A stretch of DNA of 64,000 bases from Trachythela sp. YZ-2020 (taxonomy: Eukaryota > Cnidaria > Anthozoa > Malacalcyonacea > Clavulariidae). Each line of letters begins with the position of its first letter. Position 1 is the first letter of the stretch. Below, one piece after another: positions 1 through 13,089 of this stretch. Both the position numbers and the translations under genes were made by a program. The stretch is taken from NCBI GenBank assembly GCA_016169945.1, contig JADLSH010000145.1:124001-188000 (forward strand), in the 5' to 3' direction. Under the pieces are notes generated by a model. The model was given only the letters and a program-made list of their open reading frames with translations, did no database searches and was not told where the DNA came from.

Positions 1-437
1 CTATAGCATTGTACTTACAGTTTCTTGAATTTTCCTTCTTCTCAGCTTCTGTCGATCAAGTAGCGTGCGTTTAAAATGAGCCATTTGGTTTTCGTGAATA
101 GGATTGCAAAACTTCGAAATAAAGCCAGTTGAGGACAAGTTTATCCTTAAATGTTACAAATTTGTTCTGGAAAGTTCCATGCACGTGAAGAATCAATGTT
201 CAATATATTTGATTTGAAACTTCTGTCAAATCATCCGACTTTTACTGACCTTGCTGACGTAATCCGGGAGAGTTGCCAAACCACAGAACTCTCCTGGGAT
301 TTTAGAGCTCTGATGTACTTAAAGATAGTGAATAATTCAAATATGTGAATGTTGTTTGTGAGGTGCTGACCCCAACCCACACATAAATCTATATCCGTCC
401 GTTGTTTTGGAGGTGTTCTCCGCTGTTTACACAATGG

Positions 438-1640
438 TCTACACACGTTAAAATCTCAAATTGTGAACAAGTTATGTGTTCGCAAATCACTACAGACTTG
501 TAGCAAGCTTGTCAACAAGTTGTAACAATGTTTTCATTTTATCAAGTTGCTACATGGTTGTCACTCACAAATTATTAGAATAATTGTTGAATTACAGCAA
601 CAACTTCTAGCAAGTCTGTTGAGTGAATCGAGGGGTGTATCACTGCAAAAGAGTGTACGAAATATTTGGAATTTCGAAAATCCCGTAGGATTTTTAGGGA
701 TTTTGGAGATTTTCTTGGGATTTGTAGAGATTTTTAGGGATTTCATAGAGATTTTTTTGGGATATTTTTACGAATTTAAGGGATTTTCAGGGATTTTTAG
801 GGATTCTTTTTCGAGGTGTATGTACGAGTTTTTTGGAGTGATACAGCAATTGGGTACACCTAGCCTGCGTAGCAGACATTTGAAAGGGGAGGGGGGGGGG
901 GCGGAGAAACGGACAAGCTAGGGTACACCCTTCGGAGTGAACAACCTTGTAGCAACATGCCGATGGCTCTAGTTCTACTAACCGTGGTCTCACCTCCGCC
1001 ACACCACCCTAACGGAAGGTGCAGACGCCTGGGAGACAGGTTGATGTTACACGGGACAATTTTGAAAGACGAACCAATCAAATTTCGTGTCTCAGTTGCA
1101 TTACAAATCGTCCTTGAAAATTGTTCCGTCGCAGTAAAGACAAAAGATCATCAGGACATCTTTTATAACTTCCTAAACTCCGAATTACATGGCCAGCATG
1201 GGTGACAAATGTTGACGAGTCGAAGCGCAAGTACGAAGTCAAAGGTACTCCAGCTATTAATATTTTAACTATCTCCGGTCTTATTATCACGCCCGACAAG
1301 CACCATGGGCAACCTGCGAGTACTGTATTTGTATCCAACAAGTACACACGTAAAGCGCACAAGCTGTAACAAACTTGCAGCAGACTTGTACCAATGCTGT
1401 TTCAACAACTTGTTATCAGAATGTGTTCGCACTTCTTTTGTTTCCAGCTTCCTGACAAATTGTCATCGGCTTGTTGACTACTTGCTGTAAGGTTGTTAAC
1501 TCAAAAGACCTGTTACAAGTTGTTCTAATAACCTGTTATCGTCCTGCAACGCCATCAATGATTATCTCGTCAACCAGCACAAACGTGCACCAACCTGCAA
1601 CCCGGCTGCAACCTGCAGACTGCAGTTTAGACCCTCCATG
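438..1640. repeat. Degenerate repeats built on the word CAACTTGT/ACAAGTTG
   Basis: Two clusters (about 440-640 and 1365-1545) repeat variants of ACAAGTTG, CTTGTAGCAAG and AACTTGT in both orientations, at irregular spacing. No long open frame or terminal repeat was found. It looks like decayed interspersed repeat sequence. No gene is seen in the first 2.5 kb. Confidence 0.4.
655..812. repeat. Degenerate GGGATTTT(T)A minisatellite
   Basis: The word GGGATTTTTAG and near variants (GAGATTTT, GGGATTTC, GGGATTTG) recur about a dozen times at 10-20 base spacing. Open frames across it are low-complexity Phe/Ile/Gly-rich shadows. Confidence 0.5.
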
Positions 1641-1740
1641 TTTCAATTCTTTGATTTTGAACCTGCAACTTGCGACAATTGTGTGTACAATGTGCAAGAT
1701 TGTTTTATAGCAATAAAAATCATTGTGAATGTGAACAGTG

Positions 1741-2590
1741 AATTCAACAAAAATTACTATTTATGATGTTTAATCTTTAATAGTGGATATCTTCTCGCAC
1801 TGTTTCATTCATTAATTTGTCAGAATATGCAGTTCACTTTATATAAACGTCTATAGTGAATACTGATTATAAAGATATTGATTGCGTGATTATAGGATGG
1901 GTGAAATATATAATATAAACAACACGGACATTCCATCAAAGCAATCCACTTAAAACTACTTGATAATTTAGCTCAATTTATTATCCACTTGAAGATAATA
2001 TGATCATGAAGATAATACGATATAAGACGCGTCTTATGTCAGTCGCGACTTATTTTCTCTCGTAATAAATGGCCCTATTGTGCTAATACAAAATCTTCCT
2101 ATTAGGAAAATGGTGGATTAGGGTTAGGGATAGGGTTGTGGCTGGGGTCATGGTCAAATGAAATATGTTAGTGCGCAAAACATGAGAATGGACTGTAACG
2201 ACTTTGCTAAATGAACAAGAGAAGAACGAAATATATAAGTGTAACAAATCCAAAGGGTTTGACTAAAAGAAACCATTGGATCGTTTTATTATTAATAATT
2301 CTATGTTCAGGCTAAATTATAACTTATATAAGCGTATTGATATTTCAGGCTGTGTTTAATATAAGAAAAACCTGTAATTCTGTGCTGATAACAACAGCTA
2401 GTCTTTATTGAGTTTATTGAGTTTCTCACTCATTGGTGAGCAGATTTCCCAACAGGCTATTGCTCAATTGATACGGGATCCGAGGTACCTACGATTTTAA
2501 CGTCCTTATCCGAGAAGACGCGAAAGTCTAACCATTTACTGATGTCAATGTAAAGACAGCACTTTCTCCTCAATTATTTTAAGACCATGA
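1741..2590. other. Non-genic AT-rich stretch
   Basis: No exon-like open frame, RNA gene or clear repeat was recognised. There are stops in all frames and scattered AT-rich words. A short GGGTTAGGG-like tract occurs near 2118 but is not a telomere array. Confidence 0.4.
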
Positions 2591-2596
2591 GTAGAG

Positions 2597-2670
2597 GTCC
2601 GACCAAGGATTGAACCCGGGTCTCCCAGCTTGAAAGGCAAGCGTGGTGACAACGACACCACAAGGGCTTG
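2597..2670 (-). repeat. tRNA-like sequence, probable SINE head
   Basis: Read on the minus strand, this contains a good internal B box (GGTTCAATCC), an anticodon-arm-like stem GCTTG/CAAGC and an acceptor-like end. The A-box region is weak and the cloverleaf is imperfect. It resembles a tRNA-derived SINE head or pseudo-tRNA rather than a working tRNA. Confidence 0.45.
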
Positions 2671-3380
2671 CTCAACAGCAACTATACTATGATAAATATT
2701 TAATGTACGAACTTTTCTAATAATGTGATCGCGTGTAATATGTAGTCTTTATACACCACGCAGACAACGTTACATTAAGTTTAAACTTTGAAAATGCCGC
2801 AAAAGCCAATATTGAAAATGTTGATTAGGCTACCACTTTCGTACTGTAATCACTTTGAGGCTTATTGTAGATAATTATAGAGGCGAGGTAATTATAGACG
2901 TTAATCTTGCATGCAACCATCACGTATTCAAAGTATTGAAATAGACCCTTACAGTATTGCTCACGAAATCTTCCCTCTTTTTCTCTGGTTGAAAATTACA
3001 GAGTCTTCCCCGCTATAGGGTGAAAAGACTGGGTACGACGTTGACGAGGTCGATTTCTAGTCAGGAACTTCATTTCCAAAACAGTGCCAAACTAGTCAAA
3101 TGCATGCATCAATCCGTAGAACGATAAAAATTCTTATTCCAACCCTTCGAAGGCCTGAAGTAACTCTTGTGGCGTTAGTTAAAGTTGGACCTAATATTTT
3201 TAAATTCGTTTCTCCATAAAAGAGCTTCAATTGCCTATTCCTCTGGCTTTGATTACAAAATCTCACCATGCGACAGTTTACTTGCAAGCAACGAATCCTT
3301 GAGTTTGAACGGTTGATTTTTGCGATAAGTGGAAAATTGACTTTTGAAGCTTTTTCAAATCATCAAACGTAGCCTTCTCC
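2671..3380. other. Non-genic stretch left of the minisatellite
   Basis: No supported gene. A 63-codon frame at 3096-3287 on the minus strand has no recognisable family and no exon-like context. Confidence 0.4.
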
Positions 3381-6300
3381 GAAGGCAGAAATTAGAAGAT
3401 AAGGCAGAAATTAGAACGTAAGGCAGAAATTAGAAGTAAGACAGACATTAGATGGAAAGGCAGAAATTAAAAGGTAAGGCAGAAATTAGAAGGTAAGGCA
3501 GAAATTAGAAGTAAGACAGAAATTAGAATTAGGTAAGGCAGAAATTAGAAGGTAAGGCAGAAATTAGAAGGTAAGGCAGAAATTAGAAGTAAGACAGAAA
3601 TTAGAATTAGGTAAGGCAGAAATTAGAAGGTAAGGCAGAAATTAGAAGGTAAGGCAGACATTAGAAGGCAAGGCAGAAATTAGAAGGTGAGGCAGAAATT
3701 AGAAGATAAGACAGAAATTAGAAGGTAAGGCAGAAATTAGAAGGTAAGGCAGAAATTAGAAGGTAAGGCAGGAAATTAGAAGGTAAGGCAGAAATTAGAA
3801 GGAAAGGCAGAAATTAGAAGATAAGGCAGAAATTAGAAGGTAAGGCAGAAATTAGAAGGTGAGGCAGAAATTAGAAGGTGAGGCAGAAATTAGAAGGTAA
3901 GGCAGAAATTAGAAGGTAAGGCAGAAATTAGAAGGCAAGGCAGAAATTAGAAGATAAGACAGAAATTAGACGGTAAGGCTAAATTAGAAGATAAGGCAGA
4001 AATTAGAAGGTAAGGCAGAAATTAGAAGTAAGACAGAAATTAGAAGGTAAGGCAGAAATTAGAAGGTAAGGCAGAAATTAGAAGGTAAGGCAGAAATTAG
4101 AAGGTAAGGCAGAAATTAGAAGGTAAGGCAGAAATTAGAAGATAAGACAGAAATTAGAAGGTAAGGCAGAAATTAGAAGGCAAGGCAGACATTAGAAGGA
4201 AAGGCAGAAATTAAAAGGTAAGGCAGAAATTAGAAGGTAAGGCAGAAATTAGAAGTAAGACAGAAATTAGAATTAGGCAAGGCAGAAATTAGAAGTACGA
4301 CAGAAATTAGAATTAGGTAAGGCAGAAATTAGAAGGTAAGGCAGAAATTAGAAGGTAAGGCAGAAATTAGAAGGTAAGGCAGAAATTAGAAGGTAAGGCA
4401 GAAATTAGAAGTACGACAGAAATTAGAATTAGGTAAGGCAGAAATTAGAAGGTAAGGCAGAAATTAGAAGGTAAGGCAGAAATTAGAAGGTAAGGCAGAA
4501 ATTAGAAGGTAAGGCAGAAATTAGAAGGTAAGGCAGAAATTAGAAGGCAAGGCAGAAATTAGAAGATAAGACAGAAATTAGACGGTAAGGCTAAATTAGA
4601 AGATAAGGCAGAATTTAGAAGGTAAGGCTAAATTAGAAGATAAGACAGAAATTAGAAGGTAAGGCTAAATTAGAAGATAAGGCAGAAATTAGAAGGTAAG
4701 GCAGAAATTAGAAGTAAGACAGAAATTAGAAGTAAGGCAGAAATTAGAAGGTAAGGCAGAAATTAGAAGGTAAGGCAGAAATTAGAAGGTAAGGCAGAAA
4801 TTAGAAGGCAAGGCAGAAATTAGAAGATAAGACAGAAATTAGACGGTAAGGCAGAAATTAGAAGATAAGGCAGAAATTAGAAGGTAAGGCAGAAATTAGA
4901 AGTAAGACAGAAATTAGAAGGTAAGGCAGAAATTAGAAGGTAAGGCAGAAATTAGAAGGTAAGGCAGAAATTAGAAGGTAAGGCAGAAATTAGAAGGTAA
5001 GGCAGAAATTAGAAGGTAAGGCAGAAATTAGAAGGTAAGGCAGACATTAGAAGGTAAGGCAGAAATTAGAAGGTAAGGCAGAAATTAGAAGATAAGGCAG
5101 AAATTAGAAGGTAAGGCAGAAATTAGAAGGTAAGGCAGAAATTAGAAGATAAGGCAGAAATTAGAAGGTAAGGCAGAAATTAGAAGGTAAGGCAGAAATT
5201 AGAAGGTAAGGCAGAAATTAGAAGGTAAGGCAGAAATTAGAAGGCAAGGCAGAAATTAGAAGATAAGACAGAAATTAGAAGGTAAGGCAGAAATTAGAAG
5301 GTAAGGCAGAAATTAGAAGGTAAGGCAGAAATTAGAAGGTAAGGCAGAAATTAGAAGGTAAGGCAGACATTAGAAGGTAAGGCAGACATTAGAAGGTAAG
5401 GCAGAAATTAGAAGGCAAGGCAGAAATTAGAAGGTAAGGCAGAAATTAAAAGGTAAGGCAGAAATTAGAAGGTAAGGCAGAAATTAGAAGGTAAGGCAGA
5501 AATTAGAAGGCAAGGCAGAAATTAGAAGGTAAGGCAGAAATTAGAAGGTAAGGCAGAAATTAGAAGTTAAGGCAGAAATTAGAAGGTAAGGCAGAAATTA
5601 GAAGGTAAGACAGAAATTAGAAGTAAGGCAGAAATTAGAAGGTAAGGCAGAAATTAGAAGGTAAGGCAGAAATTAGAAGGTAAGGCAGAAATTAGAAGGC
5701 AAGGCAGAAATTAGAAGATAAGACAGAAATTAGAAGATAAGGCAGAAATTAGAAGGTAAGGCAGAAATTAGAAGGTAAGGCAGAAATTAGAAGTAAGACA
5801 GAAATTAGAAGTAAGGCAGAAATTAGAAGGTAAGGCAGAAATTAGAAGGTAAGGCAGAAATTAGAAGGTAAGGCAGAAATTAGAAGGTAAGGCAGAAATT
5901 AGAAGGTAAGGCAGAAATTAGAAGGCAAGGCAGAAATTAGAAGATAAGACAGAAATTAGAAGGTAAGGCAGAAATTAGAAGATAAGGCAGAAATTAGAAG
6001 GTAAGGCAGAAATTAGAAGGTAAGGCAGAAATTAGAAGGTAAGGCAGAAATTAGAAGGTAAGGCAGAAATTAGAAGGTAAGGCAGAAATTAGAAGGTAAG
6101 GCAGAAATTAGAAGGTAAGGCAGAAATTAGAAGGTAAGGCAGAAATTAGAAGGTAAGGCAGAAATTAGAAGGAAAGGCAGAAATTAGAAGGTAAGGCAGA
6201 AATTAGAAGATAAGGCAGAAATTAGAAGGTAAGGCAGAAATTAGAAGGTAAGGCAGAAATTAGAAGATAAGGCAGAAATTAGAAGGTAAGGCAGAAATTA

Positions 6301-9300
6301 GAAGGTAAGGCAGAAATTAGAAGGTAAGGCAGAAATTAGAAGGTAAGGCAGAAATTAGAAGGTAAGGCAGAAATTAGAAGGTAAGGCAGAAATTAGAAGA
6401 TAAGACAGAAATTAGAACGTAAGGCAGAAATTAGAAGTAAGACAGACATTAGAAGGTAAGGCAGAAATTAGAAGGTAAGGCAGAAATTAGAAGTAAGGCA
6501 GAAATTAGAAGGTAAGGCAGAAATTAGAAGGTAAGGCAGAAATTAGAAGGTAAGGCAGAAATTAGAAGGTAAGGCAGAAATTAGAAGGTAAGGCAGAAAT
6601 TAGAAGGTAAGGCGGAAATTAGAAGGAAAGGCAGAAATTAGAAGGTAAGGCAGAAATTAGAAGATAAGGCAGAAATTAGAAGGTAAGGCAGAAATTAGAA
6701 GGTAAGGCAGAAATTAGAAGGTAAGGCAGAAATTAGAAGGTAAGGCAGAAATTAGAAGTACGACAGAAATTAGAATTAGGTAAGGCAGAAATTAGAAGGT
6801 AAGGCAGAAATTAGAAGGTAAGGCAGAAATTAGAAGGCAAGGCAGAAATTAGAAGATAAGACAGAAATTAGACGGTAAGGCTAAATTAGAAGATAAGGCA
6901 GAAATTAGAAGGTAAGGCAGAAATTAGAAGGTAAGGCAGAAATTAGAAGGTAAGGCAGAAATTAGAAGGTAAGGCAGAAATTAGAAGGTAAGGCAGAAAT
7001 TAGAAGATAAGGCAGAAATTAGAAGGTAAGGCAGAAATTAGAAGATAAGGCAGAAATTAGAAGGTAAGGCTAAATTAGAAGATAAGGCAGAAATTAGAAG
7101 GTAAGGCTAAATTAGAAGATAAGGCAGAAATTAGAAGGTAAGGCTAAATTAGAAGATAAGGCAGAAATTAGAAGGTAAGGCTAAATTAGAAGATAAGGCA
7201 GAAATTAGAAGGTAAGGCTAAATTAGAAGATAAGGCAGAAATTAGAAGGTAAGGCTAAATTAGAAGATAAGGCAGAAATTAGAAGGTAAGGCTAAATTAG
7301 AAGATAAGACAGAAATTAGAAGGTAAGGCTAAATTAGAAGATAAGGCAGAAATTAGAAGGTAAGGCAGAAATTAGAAGTAAGACAGAAATTAGAAGTAAG
7401 GCAGAAATTAGAAGGTAAGGCAGAAATTAGAAGGTAAGGCAGAAATTAGAAGGTAAGGCAGAAATTAGAAGGCAAGGCAGAAATTAGAAGATAAGACAGA
7501 AATTAGACGGTAAGGCTAAATTAGAAGATAAGGCAGAAATTAGAAGGTAAGGCAGAAATTAGAAGTAAGACAGAAATTAGAAGTAAGGCAGAAATTAGAA
7601 GGTAAGGCAGAAATTAGAAGGTAAGGCAGAAATTAGAAGGTAAGGCAGAAATTAGAAGGTAAGGCAGAAATTAGAAGGTAAGGCAGAAATTAGAAGGTAA
7701 GGCAGAAATTAGAAGGAAAGGCAGAAATTAGAAGGTAAGGCAGGAAATTAGAAGATAAGGCAGAAATTAGAAGGTAAGGCAGAAATTAGAAGGTAAGGCA
7801 GAAATTAGAAGATAAGGCAGAAATTAGAAGATAAGACAGAAATTAGACGGTAAGGCTAAATTAGAAGATAAGGCAGAAATTAGAAGGTAAGGCAGAAATT
7901 AGAAGGCAAGGCAGAAATTAGAAGATAAGACAGAAATTAGACGGTAAGGCTAAATTAGAAGATAAGGCAGAAATTAGAAGGTAAGGCAGAAATTAGAAGG
8001 TAAGGCAGAAATTAGAAGTAAGGCAGAAATTAGAAGGTAAGGCAGAAATTAGAAGGTAAGGCAGAAATTAGAAGGTAAGGCAGAAATTAGAAGGCAAGGC
8101 AGAAATTAGAAGGTAAGGCAGAAATTAGAAGGTAAGGCAGAAATTAGAAGGTAAGGCAGAAATTAGAAGGTAAGGCAGAAATTAGAAGGCAAGGCAGAAA
8201 TTAGAAGATAAGACAGAAATTAGACGGTAAGGTAAGGCTAAATTAGAAGATAAGGCAGAAATTAGAAGGTAAGGCAGAAATTAGAAGTAAGACAGAAATT
8301 AGAAGTAAGGCAGAAATTAGAAGGTAAGGCAGAAATTAGAAGGTAAGGCAGAAATTAGAAGGTAAGGCAGAAATTAGAAGGCAAGGCAGAAATTAGAAGA
8401 TAAGACAGAAATTAGACGGTAAGGCTAAATTAGAAGATAAGGCAGAAATTAGAAGGTAAGGCAGAAATTAGAAGTAAGACAGAAATTAGAAGTAAGGCAG
8501 AAATTAGAAGGTAAGGCAGAAATTAGAAGGTAAGGCAGAAATTAGAAGGTAAGGCAGAAATTAGAAGGTAAGGCAGAAATTAGAAGGTAAGGCAGAAATT
8601 AGAAGGCAAGGCAGAAATTAGAAGATAAGACAGAAATTAGACGGTAAGGCTAAATTAGAAGATAAGGCAGAAATTAGAAGGTAAGGCAGAAATTAGAAGT
8701 AAGACAGAAATTAGAAGTAAGGCAGAAATTAGAAGGTAAGGCAGAAATTAGAAGGTAAGGCAGAAATTAGAAGGTAAGGCAGAAATTAGAAGGTAAGGCA
8801 GAAATTAGAAGGTAAGGCAGAAATTAGAAGGAAAGGCAGAAATTAGAAGGTAAGGCAGAAATTAGAAGATAAGGCAGAAATTAGAAGGTAAGGCAGAAAT
8901 TAGAAGGTAAGGCAGAAATTAGAAGATAAGGCAGAAATTAGAAGGTAAGGCAGAAATTAGAAGGTAAGGCAGAAATTAGAAGGTAAGGCAGAAATTAGAA
9001 GGTAAGGCAGAAATTAGAAGGTAAGGCAGAAATTAGAAGGCAAGGCAGAAATTAGAAGATAAGACAGAAATTAGACGGTAAGGCTAAATTAGAAGATAAG
9101 GCAGAAATTAGAAGGTAAGGCAGAAATTAGAAGTAAGACAGAAATTAGAAGTAAGGCAGAAATTAGAAGGTAAGACAGAAATTAGAAGGTAAGGCAGAAA
9201 TTAGAAGGTAAGGCAGAAATTAGAAGGTAAGGCAGAAATTAGAAGGTAAGGCAGAAATTAGAAGGTAAGGCGGAAATTAGAAGGAAAGGCAGAAATTAGA

Positions 9301-11578
9301 AGGTAAGGCAGAAATTAGAAGATAAGGCAGAAATTAGAAGGTAAGGCAGAAATTAGAAGGTAAGGCAGAAATTAGAAGTAAGACAGAAATTAGAAGGTAA
9401 GGCAGAAATTAGAAGGTAAGACAGAAATTAGAAGTAAGACAGACATTAGAAGGTAAGGCAGAAATTAGAAGATAAGACAGAAATTAGAACGTAAGGCAGA
9501 AATTAGAAATAAGACAGACATTAGAAGGTAAGGCAGAAATTAGAAGTAAGACAGACATTAGAAGGTAAGGCAGAAATTAGAAGGTAAGGCAGAAATTAGA
9601 AGATAAGACAGAAATTAGAAGGTAAGGCAGAAATTAGAAGTAAGACAGAAATTAGAAGGTAAGGCAGATATTAGAAGGTAAGGCAGAAATTAGAAGTAAG
9701 ACAGAAATTAGAAGGTAAGGCAGAAATTAGAAGGCAAGGCAGAAATTAGAAGGCAAGGCAGAAATTAGAAGTAAGACAGACATTAGAAGGTAAGGCAGAA
9801 ATTAGAAGGTAAGGCAGAAATTAGAAGGTAAGGCAGAAATTAGAAGGTAAGGCAGAAATTAGAAGTAAGACAGACATTAGAAGGTAAGGCAGAAATTAGA
9901 AGGTAAGGCAGAAATTAGAAGATAAGACAGAAATTAGAAGGTAAGGCAGAAATTAGAAGTAAGACAGACATTAGAAGGCAAGGCAGAAATTAGAAGTAAG
10001 ACAGACATTAGAAGGTAAGGCAGAAATTAGAAGGTAAGGCAGAAATTAGAAGATAAGACAGAAATTAGAAGGCAAGGCAGAAATTAGAAGTAAGACAGAC
10101 ATTAGAAGGTAAGGCAGAAATTAGAAGGTAAGGCAGAAATTAGAAGATAAGACAGAAATTAGAAGGTAAAGCAGAAATTAGAAGTAAGACAGAAATTAGA
10201 AGGTAAGGCAGAAATTAGAAGGTAAGGCAGAAATTAGAAGTAAGACAGAAATTAGAAGGTAAGGCAGAAATTAGAAGGTAAGGCAGAAATTAGAAGGCAA
10301 GGCAGAAATTAGAAGTAAGACAGACATTAGAAGGTAAGGCAGAAATTAGAAGGTAAGGCAGAAATTAGAAGGTAAGGCAGAAATTAGAAGGTAAGGCAGA
10401 AATTAGAAGGTAAGGCAGAAATTAGAAGGTAAGGCAGAAATTAGAAGGTAAGGCAGAAATTAGAAGGTAAGGCAGAAATTAGAAGGTAAGGCAGAAATTA
10501 GAAGGTAAGGCAGAAATTAAAAGGTAAGGCAGAAATTAGAAGGTAAGGCAGAAATTAGAAGTACGACAGAAATTAGAAGGTAAGGCAGAAATTAGAAGGT
10601 AAGGCAGAAATTAGAAGGTAAGGCAGAAATTAGAAGGTAAGGCAGAAATTAGAAGTAAGACAGACATTAGAAGGTAAGGCAGAAATTAGAAGGTAAGGCA
10701 GAAATTAGAAGATAAGACAGAAATTAGAAGGTAAGGCAGAAATTAGAAGTAAGACAGACATTAGAAGGCAAGGCAGAAATTAGAAGTAAGACAGACATTA
10801 GAAGGTAAGGCAGAAATTAGAAGGTAAGGCAGAAATTAGAAGATAAGACAGAAATTAGAAGGCAAGGCAGAAATTAGAAGTAAGACAGACATTAGAAGGT
10901 AAGGCAGAAATTAGAAGGTAAGGCAGAAATTAGAAGATAAGACAGAAATTAGAAGGTAAAGCAGAAATTAGAAGTAAGACAGAAATTAGAAGGTAAGGCA
11001 GAAATTAGAAGGTAAGGCAGAAATTAGAAGTAAGACAGAAATTAGAAGGTAAGGCAGAAATTAGAAGGCAAGGCAGAAATTAGAAGGCAAGGCAGAAATT
11101 AGAAGTAAGACAGACATTAGAAGGTAAGGCAGAAATTAGAAGGTAAGGCAGAAATTAGAAGGCAAGGCAGAAATTAGAAGGTAAGGCAGAAATTAGAAGG
11201 TAAGGCAGAAATTAGAAGGTAAGGCAGAAATTAGAAGGTAAGGCAGAAATTAGAAGGTAAGGCAGAAATTAGAAGGTAAGGCAGAAATTAGAAGGTAAGG
11301 CAGAAATTAAAAGGTAAGGCAGAAATTAGAAGGTAAGGCAGAAATTAGAAGGTAAGGCAGAAATTAAAAGGTAAGGCAGAAATTAGAAGGTAAGGCAGAA
11401 ATTAGAAGGTAAGGCAGAAATTAGAAGGTAAGGCAGAAATTAGAAGTAAGGCAGAAATTAGAAGGTAAGGCAGAAATTAGAAGGTAAGGCAGAAATTAAA
11501 AGGTAAGGCAGAAATTAGAAGGTAAGGCAGAAATTAGAAGGTAAGGCAGAAATTAGAAGTAAGACAGACATTAGAAGG
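3381..11578. repeat. 8.2 kb minisatellite, ~19-bp unit GGTAAGGCAGAAATTAGAA
   Basis: About 430 head-to-tail units of GGTAAGGCAGAAATTAGAA. Recurrent variants are an 18-bp GTAAGACAG.. form, an 18-bp form with GGCTAAATTAG, GATAAGACAG, GACGG, GTACGACAG and an AATTAG-extended form. The variants are not random: blocks of several units recur in the same order (for example the GCAAGG-GATAAGAC-GACGG-GATAAGG series near 3930, 4545, 6835, 7470, 7900, 8185, 8380, 8600 and 9040). About 7055-7345 alternates two forms as a 37-bp dimer, and 9771-10560 is duplicated at 10561-11350. Unit lengths of 18 and 19 plus TAA/TAG in each unit close all reading frames, so it is non-coding. The right edge abuts retrotransposon coding sequence directly. 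Confidence 0.98.
9771..11350. repeat. Two tandem 790-bp blocks inside the minisatellite
   Basis: The variant order from about 9771 to 10560 repeats with a constant offset of 790 bases at 10561-11350. It includes rare variants such as GGTAAAGCAG and the AAATTAAAAGG unit. Differences are few (for example GGTA to GGCA near 11068). This is a recent segmental duplication within the array. Confidence 0.85.
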
Positions 11579-11789
11579 AAATAATCTTAGCGGCTTTGTT
11601 CTGAAGAACTTGAATGTTATTCATCAGTCCTGTATTGTTTTTATCACCCCAAACTACGTCTGCGTAGTCAAACAGCGGAAGTCCTAGTCTTTGATTAATT
11701 CTATAATTTCTATTTGTTAAAAAATCGATATGATCATCCCACGTAAGATCTTTAGAGATCAAAGCACCTAGATAGTAGAGACGAAACAT

Positions 11790-13085
11790 CAGCGAAAACT
11801 ATCTTAATCAACACCATGGAATGACTGTGCAGAAGACGTGTAGAAGATGTTATCGATTTGGCGTGTTGAAACAGTCAAACTGAGTTGGAGTGAAGTTCCA
11901 GATCGTCGGCTTGGTCGACCGGCGTTCTTAAAAGACCCCCAAAAAACAAAAACAAAACCCAACGGGATTTGACGTGATGAAGAGAAGGTGAAGAAGACGG
12001 AGTGCATTGGGTGTAATGAGAGAAGTGAAATAAAGGGTGGACGGACGAGATAAGTTTTATATGAGAGAATTAATGAGGACATGACCGAAAAAACAATAAT
12101 TACGAGTGAGAACTAAGTGAGTACAGTATTATGTGTGTTATACATATATCGTGACCTTTGACATTGCTAGAGAATTAATATAAAGATCAGATTCTGAAAT
12201 CGTTACCAAAGATCGCCTGTGAATTGAATTGAACTTTGGTAAAGTCTTTAGGACATGAATAAGAACGTTCTTAGTTACTTTAAATTTTGAACTTCCTGTA
12301 GTTTTTGTAATGATTTATATTATTGTACTTAATTATTATTTTGGTAAGCATAGCATGCGCCCGAGACAAGACGGAAATTTGATATTTAGTGCATTATCAG
12401 TGTTAGCTTTGGTATATATAACAGTGTTAGGTATAACAAAAAAAATAGATAATTAGGCAGTTATGTTGGCAGAATGAGCGTAAGTCCGGAAGTAACGGCA
12501 GACCAGCTGTGAGAGTTAGTAAGAGTAGAAGTATAGGCTAGCGTTAGGTCTAGCGTAGAGATACCCTGTAAGAGACAGGACGAGATACCCTATAAGAGAT
12601 AGGAGGAGTATTTGCATGCGAAGAGAAATAGCCGATTAAGAATAATCATTAGTTGTTTTCAGCGGTACATAAATCATGACGGAAGGGCAGTAGTCCATTG
12701 TTAATCTTGGCGCTCTGGTTGTGTAGTACGTAAAGTCAAATTTGATTAATTTAGAAAATATTTATACCTTACCTGTAATAGATAGATTGAGCTAACGTCG
12801 AAGCTAACTAGAGGATGTAAGATCGGCATAGCGTGCGGTTAATTTTACGTTAATGTCATCATAGGTTTATTTACTATATTTTTATTATTTTAAGTGTAAT
12901 TCAGTTTTCGGGACGAAAACTTAAGAGGGGAAATAGTGTAGCGTGCGTGGGTTGAATATTTGCGGTTGCGCTGATAATGTTAATTAGGGTGTAGTTTCCT
13001 TTAGGGTGTAGACGCACGTCATATTACGTAAATAACTAATTGTAAGATAAGCTAACGTCACGCAAACCTGTACTATAAATTAACC
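11790..13085. mobile_element. Insert in the LINE; possible Ty3/gypsy-type LTR remnant
   Basis: This 1.3 kb segment splits the RT coding sequence between KNNIFG (13090) and the LGALISKDLTW segment (11750). Near 12907-12937 there is a GGGACGAAAAC word followed by a purine-rich AAGAGGGGAAA and then TGTAGCG. That arrangement is typical of the polypurine tract and 3' LTR start of a gypsy-type element. If so, about 12936-13085 would be the 3' LTR. No pol coding sequence or second LTR was found, so the class is tentative. Confidence 0.4.
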
Positions 13086-13089
13086 TACT

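Noticed and set aside
3381..11578. CRISPR-like array
   Set aside because: Units are contiguous 18-19-mers with no unique spacers; it is a minisatellite in a eukaryotic genome.
11804..12082. 92-codon minus-strand frame
   Set aside because: No recognisable motif; lies in the insert that splits the LINE and shows low-complexity Ser/Phe content.
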